Assembly: GCA_008921705.1 (NCBI GenBank)
Contig: VFFE01006098.1
Span: 373,406 to 437,405, forward strand
Length of the DNA stretch: 64,000 bases
Direction: 5' to 3'
Source: Burhinus oedicnemus
Lineage: Eukaryota > Chordata > Aves > Charadriiformes > Burhinidae
The notes under the pieces are model-generated. The model was not told the origin of the DNA, ran no database searches, and saw nothing but the letters and a program-made list of their open reading frames with translations. Positions 13,001 to 23,700 of this stretch are shown here, piece after piece (positions within the stretch are counted from its first letter, which is position 1; every line of letters begins with the position of its first letter). The translations under genes and the position numbers were made by a program.

Positions 13001-16000
13001 CTGCACACAGGAGACCAGGCTGGGACAACCACATTTGGTGCAGTACGGCTGCTGTTATGGTCTTAGATCTCTTACTGACAGATGGGCTCCACTCCTGAGA
13101 GCTCTGTGTGGACGAACCCTCTGGAATATCAAAGACTTTTTGAGAAATAGAGGGGTGAAAATAGTACAGCTGAGGGAGAAAAACCTTAAGGGGTATGTCT
13201 GTGCGTGTGCACATTGGGATGTCAGTGCATGCCCGCATGTATGGGGCTTAAATGGAAACAGAGGAGGAAACCACTCTGGCCACATACTGCATGGTGGATC
13301 TGGAGTGAGAAATGTGACTCTGAGACTCCTATTGCAATCACTAGAACATCCAGCCTTGCAGCAGAAGGGTATATTTTTTATACATATAATTAATTTTTGT
13401 AATAATAAAAAAAAGAGAAAGCCATGGTTTTAAGATATCTACAAGTGCCTATGACTGTTAGGAAAGCTTGGGTGCTCCTGTAGGATGCTCTGGGCTAGGG
13501 GAGACAGACAGCGAGGAGACAGATTGTTGAAAGTGACACCACACCACATCCCTGCTTAGCTTGCACCTTCCTGGAACTATTTCCATAGCAGGTATTTCTT
13601 CAGGACCAAAATGAAAAACCCATAGAAAAGGTCTAAAAAAGCTCCAGCACAAACTTCTCAAAACTGCTGTCTGTTAAGGCTTTCTGTATAGAGTATGAGA
13701 CAAGGACATGGGTCATGGGAAGGAGTCACTCGGGCAGTGGCCTGTGCCGGTGGGATGGGTGCCTCCAGACAGGAGTCTGCATTGGCTCTGGTCACCAGGC
13801 TGTCACTGCTGGATGAACCCCAGGCTTGTCCAAGGGACAGCTCTCCATGGCAGCCACCCCAGTGCGTGAATGTTACCTGCAGACGTAGTTTTCCCGGCAG
13901 GAGTCCAGAGGTGCCAGGCAGTTGGGCTTCTCCTTGGACTCATAGGAGCAGGCAGGAACGATGGTCTGCCGCCGGCGTTCAGCACAGGCTGTGTCGTCAC
14001 AGGGGCAGAAGAGCAGCTCGTGGGTGAACTCGGGCGGCACGCGGTCAAAGAACTTGCGCAGAGCCTTGTGGCACTTGGAGCGGTTGCAGGTGTCGGCCCG
14101 GGCCAGGCGTCGGATGCAGAAGGAGACATACTCAGTCCGCAGCCGCTGACACATCTCATCCACGTTGCAGGCTTTGGCGGCATCCAGGCACCGGTTCACC
14201 TGGGTCACCTCATTCTCAGACCCTGCGAGGTGGTAGGAAATGGTGATGCACTTTTGTGCTGACATCCCTGACAGCAGCACCACCCTATGCTGAGAACTTC
14301 ATCCCCGTCCTGCTCCCATCCATGGTCACCTCAGTGAAGCCACCGCCTGCTCTAGGAAGGCAGTGGCCAAGGTGAAGTCCACAGTTGCTCTCTGTGTCCC
14401 AGCAGTGCTGAATCCCCTTTCCCTACTCACCTTTCCCAAGAGGTGCCATGGCCACAAAACAAACTTCACAGCCCAAAGCCTGCTCCACCAAGTTCCTACA
14501 TTTAATGAAATGAAGCTATGCTCCACCTTGGGCATCTTATAACACTTTACCAATGTGAATTAACTGACTTGAGGCCAGGAAAGACAGAAGTCATTAGAAA
14601 GTGCATTTACTTATGGCCATGACTGGATCCACTAGTGTGATGGGTTCTCTTCCAATGAACCTTCTTTTCCAAAAAAGTTGCTCAAGATCAAACACTGTCA
14701 GTGGCCACGCCAAGTGTCCTGATACGTAGGTGGTCTGCACCAACCCTTGCACCCCAGACTCTCTACCCTGTGCAATGAGTTTCCTCAGGCCTCCAGAGGG
14801 CCAAGTTGGGCTTTGGCATCAGCCGTGCTATATTCATCCCAGGACCTGCCCAACTAAGTGAGAGCTGTCCAGTTCTCAAAGCCCCACAGCAGTGGACTTC
14901 CCCCATCCAAACCAGTCCTGCCCAGTATGCCCAACTTCTAAGCAGCGACACTGCCTTCACGGGATGGGGATCAGAGCTACAATCCAATCTGATGCCCTGG
15001 GACCTTCATGCTGCCTGCATGTGGGAGCATGCAGGTCTCTCTCCACACCATTTGCAAGGTCACCCCTTCACTGGCTTCAGTGAAATCACTCTGCGTTTCC
15101 ACCCTCTTAAACCAGAGGGGAACAAAAGTCCAGGATTAGCAATCTGGGTGGAAGATCAGGGGTGTGCTGTAGGGATGCAGGGAAGGTGGAGGAAAACCTG
15201 CAGCAGGGGGAACAATCAGGAATATAAAGCAAAAACTGTGGTGACGGGTGAGAAACACACTGTCTTCAGTCGGCAAATAGGGGTCTCATGAGTTTATATG
15301 CCAATGACCTCCTCTGCAAATAGGAGAACAGGTAAGAGTGAAAGATATTTGTGTAACACTGCTTTTAGGGCTCCTCCAAGGATGGTTTGGGCTCTTTTTA
15401 TAGAGGGACAAAATCCTACAGAGCCCTGTCAGGAGCTGGTCGAGACATTAGACTCTGTCTGATCAGAGAGATAAGATGAGGGTCCTCCAAGCATGAGAGA
15501 GAAAATGAATTTGAAGCCGTTTTTCACCTCTCTGAATTAAGCTTATGACCTGAAGCACAGTAGAAGGACTTTCTCCCCGGCAGAGAAGGATTTTTCACAG
15601 AGGAAAAATCCCCAGAATGATGAATTTCCAATGCACAGTCAAGCCCTATCTTTGGCCGGGAGTTAAAACCAGCCAGTCACTGCTGACAAGTGTTAAAACA
15701 TTGACAGTCTCTCTGAGCACTTCAAAACTGGCTGCCCTCCTTAATTTTCCCTGATGTTATCAGATTCTCCTTCTCTGAGCATTTATTTTTCCCTTCCCGT
15801 TGCCCCACTGCTTGGGGTGAGCTGGTAGTCAAATTCTGAGTTTTGCAACTATTTTATGATGGGTGAAACTGATGCTCGGTGTGTTCCTACCACGTAGGCA
15901 CTTCCCTTTAAAAATGCCCAGAGATGAATATTCTTAGAGCATCGGTTTATGCTGGGGAGCTGTCAGCAAACATGTAGGAAACAGTTACTTGGAAGGGTTT

Positions 16001-19000
16001 CATTACCCATTCAGTTAATGAATCACAGGGAACACACTAGCTTTTCTCCTCTTCCCACGCAACAATGGAGGATGTGCTTTTTTAAATCACCTCTGCAATT
16101 AGAGTGGAGGGATATAATTCCATTTGTACATTTTTAATAGAGGCCATATATTGTTTATGCAAAATTTGGTTAAAAATACCTGTTGCTCTGACTTGACATA
16201 GGGTCATGGGTCATGGGAATGTTTTGTGTTTCAGAAATTTATTGGGAAATTTTTTTGGTAGATTTGAAAGAGGGTCCTTTGGCAATGCTCACCTGGGCAA
16301 TCCTGGGCACTGGACAGGCACAGAGTGGCATTTCTTAAGATATGTTATAGAAGGTGTTGATGAGTATAAATAGGGGAAAAAAGGTTAAACCAAGAAACAT
16401 CATGGCCCTAGACGTATGCTGAGTCCTTTGGTACATATCCTTGCTGCTCCGGGTCTGTTTGCTTTGCTGCCCAGCCAGTTCCAGTCTGCTTTAAAAACCT
16501 GAAAATGTGTTAACCATGCATAAAAATCCCTGGATTTCACTGTACTCTCAAGAGCCCTACAAGACTTCCAGTGAAAGAGGAAAAACTCTAGTAAAGAAGG
16601 CCATGACCCAGCAAACAGCTTTGTGCATGCTTCACCTTCCATGCTCAAATCAGTCAAGTGGAGTCAATAAGATGATGTGAGGTCAGGGAGCACCCTCCCC
16701 TTCCCCTCGCTGTTCAGGTTGTCGAGGGCTGATGGGTTAATTTGCTCCTGGACATTTTCACCTACCAAGTGCCTCGCTATCTCAGGGACTGCAGACATCC
16801 ATCGGCTGCAGGGACGTGCTGCTCCTTACTCGCTCGGGTGCACTCCAGCTGCGGATGCCACCCCAGAGTCAGGTGCATGTTTGGGAAGAGCTGCAATGGG
16901 ATTGCTGTTTTGGCACATCTGCCAGAGACACAGAAGGACTACATTACCTGCACCCAGATGGGTGGTTTGGTAACAAAAATCACCGTGGGTAAAGCTTCCC
17001 TGCGGCTGTGGTGCATAAGCAGAGCTGAACACTGGTTGTGGTGGCAGCTGTGATGTTGGTGATGGATGGCTTAATAGCTACCGCACTGACCTTTTAACTG
17101 CTGAGCCGGGGGGTCATGCCCTTGAGGGGGTTAAAAGGCGTCAGGCAGCTCTGCTCACATTATTAAGCAGATTACATGATGCAGAGCAGAACATGGGTCT
17201 GAGTCCTGAGGTTGCCCTCAGGGTATGGGGTTAAAGGCTGCGGCTGGGATCAACTAGTAGGTTGGGTTATTGATCTTTTTGCCTGCAGAGTTTGACCCTG
17301 TGACTGATGTGGAAGTATGTTCTCATACCTAACAACACCCAAGCAGCCCCTGTTCAGCAGGGTGTCTGCATGGCACAGGTCATCCACCTGCTATGAAGAA
17401 TCAGCCCACCTGTGATGGCTCATTGGAAGAGGCTCTCCTACCATGTCCCTCAGTCCCAGCCCTTCACTGTATGGACATGAAGAAGCCAAAGAACAAAAAT
17501 CACAAGTGCTTCTTCCTAGGACAAGTTCTCCTACCAACAGTTTAGCACAGGAATCATAAGCGCTCCTTGGAAAAATGATTGCAAGATCTCAGCAATGTTT
17601 TGTGAAGAGACCACAAAGGACTGCCTTGTCCATAGCACTTGATCCCACAGCCAGTTCCCCCCTGTTTGAACCAGTCCATGTAAGAGCATCTTCCCACCCA
17701 CCTACCTGCAGTGATGGATGCCAGACGGACGTAATCGAAGCCTCTGATGAACGGCTCGTAAGGGGAACTCTCCAGTACATTCATGCCTGAGTTGAAAAGA
17801 GAAGTTAGTGAGAAGGCAGCTGAGGCTCCTGAGGGGTATCTGAGACATATGAGGTTCAACAGATACAGTGCAGGTTTGCTTGGTGGGTCCAAGGGAATGT
17901 GTGCTCTAAAGGTCATAAGTGAATGGATACTCAGAGTCACACGAACTGATGTATGGCCATATTCTTAAGGAATGGAATGGGATGTAACTAGCTTTTAAAA
18001 ATATATCACAATTTTGGAGTAGGACAGCCTCTGAGGGAACCATTGAGTTGCAACCCTCTGTAGCTCAAGTCTTGGGCCCCTTTACAGGGATTGCCAGTGA
18101 GGACACCAGACTGTAGCACAGGCTCATCTCATGGGCAGAATTCAAACCACCAGCTCCCTACGTACAGGGGGTTTCCATCACCATTCTTGCTATTTCCTGT
18201 ATGTCCCTCCCTGGGTCAATGGTCCTCACCTTTTTCTAGGACACAGCCAGGGCTGTGCACAGGGCTGTATGTGTGACAACACACACATCTTCATATTTAT
18301 TAACACCTCTCCCCTTCCCCTTGCCAACAGCCCTTTCTTACTTGGCATAGAGCTAATGACCCACAGCTCCCGCAGAAACTTCTCCTCTTCATTTTTAAGT
18401 TGCTGGGAAGCTAATTTTATTCAATTGGTGCTTCCCTCTCATCCGCTCAATGGTCTGTAATGTCTTGTCATCCTGATGGATACCGCAGAATATTATTGAA
18501 GCAAACAGCTCCGTATCATTTTTTTTTATTAGACATTTAGATGGATATGGACAGCAGCAGCGTATGTACTGGCTGGGATAAAAGGACTATCAAACCTCAT
18601 GCTCCGGGCATATGCTGATCACCAGCTGTGGTCAGGAAGAAATCGCTCCCAGGGTACACAGCTCTGTGCAATTACCACAGGTGCATTACAAGGCAGCTTT
18701 ACACCTTCATTGAAATATCTTGCATCGTTACTGACTGGAGAGGGGCCCATTTGTATGTTCCAGCATAACAGTTTTATGTCCTGATGATATAGCACCTTAT
18801 CAGAGAATTGTTATCGGGTTGTCATCATGTTATTGTGTCTCCAAATGGGAAGGTGGCTAAACACAGGCACGCTCAAAAGAAGCTGAGTAAATAGTATGCT
18901 TTGTAAATTCCCTGAGCACACACTTCCACAATTGATTTTATAAGAGGGCTTCTAGGAAGCTTTTAACAGCCTCCTGGGTACGTATGACTGAGAGACAAAG

Positions 19001-20769
19001 CTCTACACGGAGCGTGTGGATTGGCTTCCTTTCTCAGTCAATTAAACATGTGCAAGGACTCTGAAACATGTGACTATTATGAAGTACATTTCCCCGGGGA
19101 AATTAAGGCAAAGAAATCAAAGATTTGGGAGTGTGAATCTGCACTGCAAGTGGACTCAGTGCTTGTAGAAATGTGGGGCTCAGGACATAACAGCAGAGGA
19201 GAAGTAGGGCAGAGTCTTGGCAGTCTCCGATAACAGCCCTCTCACAGTCATCCCCAAGACGGATGTCCCAAGCCGCTGGACAGGAAACGCATCCAACCTG
19301 GCCATCCAGCATCCATCTCCTACTCTACATCTGGACACCCACGCCTGGCCCCTGCCTCCTCCCAGCACTCCCTGCCATCCTCTCACTGCTCTTCCAGCAG
19401 TGGTCCTGGAGCTGGAAGTCCTCCTGACACCACTGTCCTGCACAGCCAAGTTGCAGAAGAACTCTGTCCAAAGCTTCAGGCCATGAAGGTCAGCGGGGAA
19501 GGAGTTGCGATGCAGCCAGTTAAGATGAATGGAGAGGCTGGATTACCACCTCTTCCCCAGACGTCACTTCAATGCAAACAAATTCACCTGGCACGTGATT
19601 ATGGGAAAGATTGGATCCTGCAGGGTGCTGAGGTCTCTTATTTCCCCAAGTCAGTTCATAGCACCACGCTCTGCATCCGGCAAGCCGTGGCACCTGAAAG
19701 CTTTCCGGGAACTTGATGAAGCAGTTCCCATTCTGGCAAGCCTGTGCATTATAGTCTCCATCCTCTCTGTTTTGCTTGGCCTTTTGGCCTGTGTTATCAC
19801 CCCTGCACCTTTCCTTTCAGCTTTCAGCCAGCAGTGTTTTATTAATCTATTTCGCAGCCCATGGCTGGAAGGTTCTGCTTTATTCCCCGTTTTAATTTTC
19901 ATGGTGCATAAAATACTCACCAGCCTGACAAAGAAGAGTTACGGCCACTGAGGTGCACTTTTATGATGACTCTTAAAAACCATCAAAATCCAAACTTACT
20001 AAATACTGGCTCTGGGAACAGTTTAAATTCCAACTTGATGTCACCAGCCCCAAATCTTCACTAACCCAAAGACACTGGTGCATTTGAGAGCCTCCAAGAG
20101 AGTGATTTTTTTTAAGTTCATGCTGGTTTTTCCTCAATGTCCATGCTTTGTACAGCATTTCTGTAAAATCCAAGGCTTTCATGGTCTTGGCTAGCATACT
20201 TAGATGCAAAACATACCATGCATTTCCCCAGCAAAAGATTTCAAGGTATACTGGGAACATCATAAAAAAAGAGGCAAGGTTAAAAAAAAGGAAGGAGATG
20301 TCTCAGGTTTTCAGGATTGCTTCCCCCAAACTGTCATTACCGTGGGGGTCAGTAGGTCTTGAGAGGGAATGGGATACTACAGGGGTGACCTTTTTTGCAG
20401 CCACTTTGGTGCCGGGGAGCTCTGTAGAAAGCCCCAGCATTAATTCCCTGTTAGGAAGATCATCAGAAATGAGTACCCTGCTTGACTGACCTTCCATCAA
20501 CGTGTGGTGGATGCTCCAGTAGACACTCAAGCAGTGCTTCTCCTTTTTCATGCCTCTCTTGCACTTGCAGCCATATAGCTGGCTGGACAGCAGGGCTGTC
20601 ACGGTGCTCCGGCACTGGTTCTTCGCATCAGGGCCCAGCTTGTTGGCTCCATTGCCTGCAATGCATTGCCGGAGTGTCCTGAATTTGGCGCTGCAGATGG
20701 GGTCATTGGTGCAGGACTCACCTGCTTGAAGGCAGTCCCTGCTTGAGCTAACAGCTTCCGCCATACCTT
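6893..20769 (-). CDS. GFRA4: GDNF family receptor alpha-4 gene (seven coding exons; signal-peptide exon not certain)
   Basis: GPI-anchored co-receptor that binds a GDNF-family ligand (persephin for GFRA4) at the neuronal cell surface and presents it to RET. Seven minus-strand exons join in phase: 20491-20769, 17706-17786, 13877-14222, 10662-10771, 9572-9706, 9151-9308 and 6893-7039. They total 1256 nt, about 418 residues plus stop, close to the ~431 I recall for chicken GFRA4 once a short signal exon is added. Cysteine-rich domains D1 (8 Cys), D2 (10 Cys) and D3 (10 Cys) follow in family order, ending in a hydrophobic GPI tail. Paralogue choice rests on GFRA4-like stretches such as [20 protein letters not shown] and the D3 sequence [17 protein letters not shown], compared from memory with GFRA1 and GFRA2. 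D1 is present, unlike mammalian GFRA4. No frameshift or internal stop is seen, so the gene looks functional. The first exon is missing or unproven. Confidence 0.95.
7040..9150 (-). other. GFRA4: GFRA4 intron 7
   Basis: 2.1-kb intron between the stalk exon and the GPI-signal exon, bounded by GTAGGA (donor) and TTGCAG (acceptor). An AT-rich patch occupies about 8510-8640. No repeat family or embedded gene was recognised. Confidence 0.85.
9151..9308 (-). CDS. GFRA4: GFRA4 coding exon 7: end of D3 and C-terminal stalk
   Basis: A 158-nt exon (AA, then 52 codons). It begins [20 protein letters not shown], where NAIxAFGNGT is the conserved end of D3 in this family and NGT is a sequon. The rest ([10 protein letters not shown] and FEHLQPTK) forms the stalk between D3 and the membrane anchor, a divergent region among paralogues. 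Acceptor is CACACACAG (AG at 9310-9309); donor is ACAAAG|GTAGGA with GT at 9150-9149. The junction to the last exon is phase 0. Intron 6 upstream is only 263 nt. Confidence 0.93.
9572..9706 (-). CDS. GFRA4: GFRA4 coding exon 6: D3, second part
   Basis: A 135-nt exon (GC, 44 codons, C). It encodes [19 protein letters not shown], then [19 protein letters not shown] and TDNICL. The SPxTPNYxD...APWCxCxxSGNxxEEC pattern is the conserved core of GFRA D3. Two N-glycosylation sequons are visible (NST, NAS). Acceptor is GCCGGCAG (AG at 9708-9707); donor is CTCC|GTAAGT with GT at 9571-9570. The split codon C+AA gives Gln, continuing as CLQNAI, the expected family sequence. Reading through the donor gives a false continuation (RKYCPAHC), which is intronic. 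Confidence 0.95.
9707..10661 (-). other. GFRA4: GFRA4 intron 5
   Basis: 955-nt intron bounded by GTAAGA and GGCAG. Nothing else recognised in it. Confidence 0.85.
10662..10771 (-). CDS. GFRA4: GFRA4 coding exon 5: D3, first part
   Basis: A 110-nt exon (G, 36 codons, G) encoding [15 protein letters not shown], then [19 protein letters not shown]. This aligns by motif to the CRSRLADF...C...C....YADCLLAYSGLIG segment of GFRA1. The arginine preceding SRY is made from AG of exon 4 plus G here. Acceptor is CCATCAG (AG at 10773-10772); donor ATAG|GTAAGA has GT at 10661-10660. Its three cysteines contribute to D3. Intron 4 upstream is about 3.1 kb and intron 5 downstream is 955 nt. Confidence 0.95.
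10772..13876 (-). other. GFRA4: GFRA4 intron 4
   Basis: 3.1-kb intron bounded by GTAACA and CATCAG. Pyrimidine-rich on the plus strand around 12000-12180, which accounts for an open frame of 189 codons there with no recognisable domain. No CR1 seen. Confidence 0.85.
13877..14222 (-). CDS. GFRA4: GFRA4 coding exon 4: domain D2, ligand-binding
   Basis: The largest exon (346 nt; GG, 114 codons, AG). It encodes all of D2, the domain that contacts the GDNF-family ligand in known GFRA structures, plus the first D3 cysteines. Recognisable blocks in order are [47 protein letters not shown] and [17 protein letters not shown]. The [14 protein letters not shown] stretch with its three arginines is a family hallmark. 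NRS is a possible N-glycosylation site. Acceptor CTCGCAG is at 14223-14229; donor TGCAG|GTAACA has GT at 13876-13875. The exon is rich in CpG, and open frames on the opposite strand here (for example 13870-14262) are shadows of it. Confidence 0.96.
14223..17705 (-). other. GFRA4: GFRA4 intron 3
   Basis: 3.5-kb intron bounded by GTAGGT and CGCAG. No recognisable repeat family, RNA gene or exon. Confidence 0.85.
17706..17786 (-). CDS. GFRA4: GFRA4 coding exon 3: D1-D2 linker
   Basis: Short 81-nt exon between D1 and D2: GC, 26 codons, then G. It encodes [11 protein letters not shown] followed by [15 protein letters not shown]. The ESSPYEP motif matches the conserved linker EDSPYEP that I recall from GFRA1, so this is a real exon despite its size. 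The acceptor is CAACTCAG (AG at 17788-17787) after a T-rich tract; the donor is GCAG|GTAGGT (GT at 17705-17704). Both junctions are phase 1 and restore glycine codons with the neighbouring exons. The flanking introns are about 2.7 kb (to exon 2) and 3.5 kb (to exon 4). Confidence 0.92.
17787..20490 (-). other. GFRA4: GFRA4 intron 2
   Basis: 2.7-kb intron bounded by GTCAGT and CTCAG. The run of open frames on both strands around 19180-19490 follows local base composition and has no known domain. Confidence 0.85.
20491..20769 (-). CDS. GFRA4: GFRA4 coding exon 2: domain D1
   Basis: Encodes the end of the signal region and the first cysteine-rich domain. After two bases completing a split codon come 92 codons and one base of the next. 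The exon starts [12 protein letters not shown] and runs through [23 protein letters not shown] and [12 protein letters not shown]. The [11 protein letters not shown]/CLxVYW block is diagnostic of GFRA D1. Eight cysteines are present. The acceptor reads TTGCAG (20770-20775) and is followed by AAG, making a tandem CAGAAG acceptor; the donor is GAAG|GTCAGT (GT at 20490-20489). The phase-1 junction to the next exon gives Gly (G + GC). D1 retention distinguishes this from mammalian GFRA4, which begins near D2. Exon limits are inferred from splice consensus and phase, not from a transcript. Confidence 0.94.
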
Positions 20770-23700
20770 CTGCAAGAAAACCGGAGAAGGGGTGTGAGGG
20801 TGATGGAGCTACCCCAGGTGGGAAAAAAATTTTGTCTCCCATGAGCTGGACCAGGCTGGGGTGTACATCTTCACATGCAGAGATAGAAATCCCTCTCATC
20901 ACCATCCACTCTACAAGCAATGATCCTGCTTCTGAAGTCTTTAAGTGGGCAGATCCCTCCCCAACAGGTCTGCTGGAGGGTTTAAATGCCCAGGTGTGCC
21001 ACTCCTACTCATGGATTGCCTCCATGATGGGGAGCACTGGCTGCTCGAGTGTGCTGCAGCACTGCTCAGCAGCATCGCAGAGGAATAGGAGTGGGTGAAG
21101 GGAAGTTGGAGGGATGTTAAGGAGACAAGACACAACCTAAGATTCAACACCTCGACCTAACACTCTCTCTGCCACATTGCTGGGCCACCAGCAGCAGTGA
21201 AATGCATGTGGCATCCAGCTGAGGAGCCAGAAGGAGAGGTCACCTCTCTCCTGGAGACCAGATCCTTCCTGATTTCAGAGAGTTACCCTGGATGGGGTCA
21301 GCCTGGAAGCAGGATTATATGTGGCAGACTTGACCAGTTCCTGGTGCTTGCTCTTTCCTGCTCGGAGCACAAAAAGCTCTCCAAGTCCTTTGCTCCCCCA
21401 GCTCTTTATCTCATTTCTCCTATCTGATATTAACAGCAGACCAATGCTATGGGGACCCCAGCCTCTCCTCCTTGCACATGATTTAATTCTGCCTACACCT
21501 CCCTGAAGCTATGAATGGCTCTGTGTGGTGTGTTTTGACATGGAGTCAGCCCACATGTGTCCCAGGAGTTGGACCTTGTTCACTGTCACCATCTCCCCAG
21601 GACTCCCACTGTTTTGTCTTGGCTTTTTCCAAGCTTCTGTAAATTCTCTGCAGTTACTTGTAAAAATACCAAAAGTGCTCTGTTCCCCATGCTGAAAGGA
21701 TAGAGGACAGCACAGGAGGAAAACATTATTGCTATACGTACACCAGTAAATTAAACATGGTCAATGGAACTCAGTGGTGCTGTGCCCTCATGGCCTGCAG
21801 CAGACCAGTTCCATGTTATTACATGCTTTTCCTCTCTAAAGCAGGATGGCCACATCCAGACGGACTCCTGGGGGTGTACTGACTCCAAGGCTCACAGCTG
21901 CATCGCTGCACCCTGGCAATTGCAGGGCCAGAGGCTCAGCCATGCTTAGCAGGTCATGGTGGCACCCAGGTGATAGAGAGGAGAAGGGGATGAGGACAAG
22001 GCAAATCTCACTCCTTCCAGTTGGTGTGATGCTCTGGAGCATGTTGACATAGGTCAGGCATGACTTCACCATGGCTTGGGGGAGTGATAAAGATGTAAAT
22101 CTGGTTTATGGCAGGGGAAAATCAGTCCCTGTGCCTATAATATAATTTTGGATCCTGCTGTACTATAAAAACAGAAACTGCTGTCATGACCTTGAAGGAG
22201 GACTTCTCAAACACTTCCCAAAGGAACTCCTTGTCCCTAACATAACTTGTCTTCCCTTTGGACAGGAACCAGAAGGGTAGATAAGGTGGTGGCACCTTCT
22301 GGGTTTTGAGCCCATCCAGGGTCTGTTCCTGGTGAGACACAACTCGGACAATCTTAGAAAATCCTCTATCCTGAGAAAAATGTGGGGCCCTGATTTCCAG
22401 CTCTGAGGGCTTTGTGAGATCTCCTGTCTCTCCAAGTCTATTCATCACTCCAGAAAGTCCCTTTTTCCTCTTTCCACCTGCTACCTCTCCTGCCCTGAAT
22501 TTCTGCACTTGCCTCTGCTGTCCTCTGATTTCACCGTGTGAGCCCAGTATATCCATTTCTCTTCCCTCAGCAGTCGCAGGGTATTCGCTAAGAAGGAGCT
22601 GCTTCTGTTGCTCTTGATTAGAGTAGAAGGTAGCAGCTGGAGTTCAGATATTTCAATTATGTTTATTACAAACTTTGGGTGAACCCACCAGGAATATCCC
22701 AATGGCATCTCAAATGCAAAAACCTTTCATCGAACTCTAGACTATTTCAAAGTGCCTCATGGCCAATGTCAAGCTCTCAGTTATTTCAAATCTCACAACA
22801 CCTGAAATTTGAGTTCTCTTACCCCTGATTTATTCATAGACCTGGTTTATTTAGCACTCAAGGCTTGTTTGGATCTGCCAAATGTGGAGAGAGAAATTAT
22901 TTCCAACATGTAGGAAACTCTGCCTTGGGCTGTCATATCTTGAAGAACTCCGAACACGAGGAACTAGTTTCCTTGAAATATCATTTGGTCTGCAATTTCA
23001 CTGAGATCCATAAAATGAGCCAGAGCTGCTCATAGTCTTTGCTTTCAGACACCACTGAATTTTCCATGCATATATCTAAACAGAATCAATGGCGGGAGGG
23101 GAAGTGCTTGACTTATTTTGCCCCGGCTTTCTCCAAAGGACCTCCTCTGGACGAGAATAAAGCATGGCAGGTTTTATTCTAGAAGAAACGACTTTGTCAG
23201 TGTCATGTCAGCTGCTAGAAAAGTAGGTTAAAATAGAAATTATGACCTTCTTTCCCCCTCTCCGCTACATGAATTGCAGAAGATACTCCCCAGGATGGTT
23301 ATAAACACAGCCAGCCTGTAAAAGCTGTAAAACACTTTGGGATCCCACTTTAAATAAATCAAGCAGATTGACCATTTGAGAAATTTTCCTGACAAAATTT
23401 TAAGTAAATATATCCTCAGACTGAGGCTTGCTTCATAGAACTAAGGCCAGGGGTGAATATTTACAGCCCAAGCTGAAAGCATAAAATACCCCCATTCAAG
23501 ACTTTATGACAGAGGTGCTTGAAGCAACTTGAAGTGGAGCGTCACGAATGACCCATTCCATAATCATGTCACTTAAAAACCAAATCATTCAGGGGCTTTT
23601 ATTGTTAGCGATGTCTTTGCAACTGAGACAACATAACACCACGTTTTCCTCCTCACACTACCCCTGAGAGAGTAATTTTATGGAACATTAAGAGAGCGCC

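Noticed and set aside
13803..14262. Open frames of 126-130 codons on both strands over GFRA4 exon 4
   Set aside because: Shadows of the GC-rich D2 exon in other frames. The GFRA frame explains the conservation.
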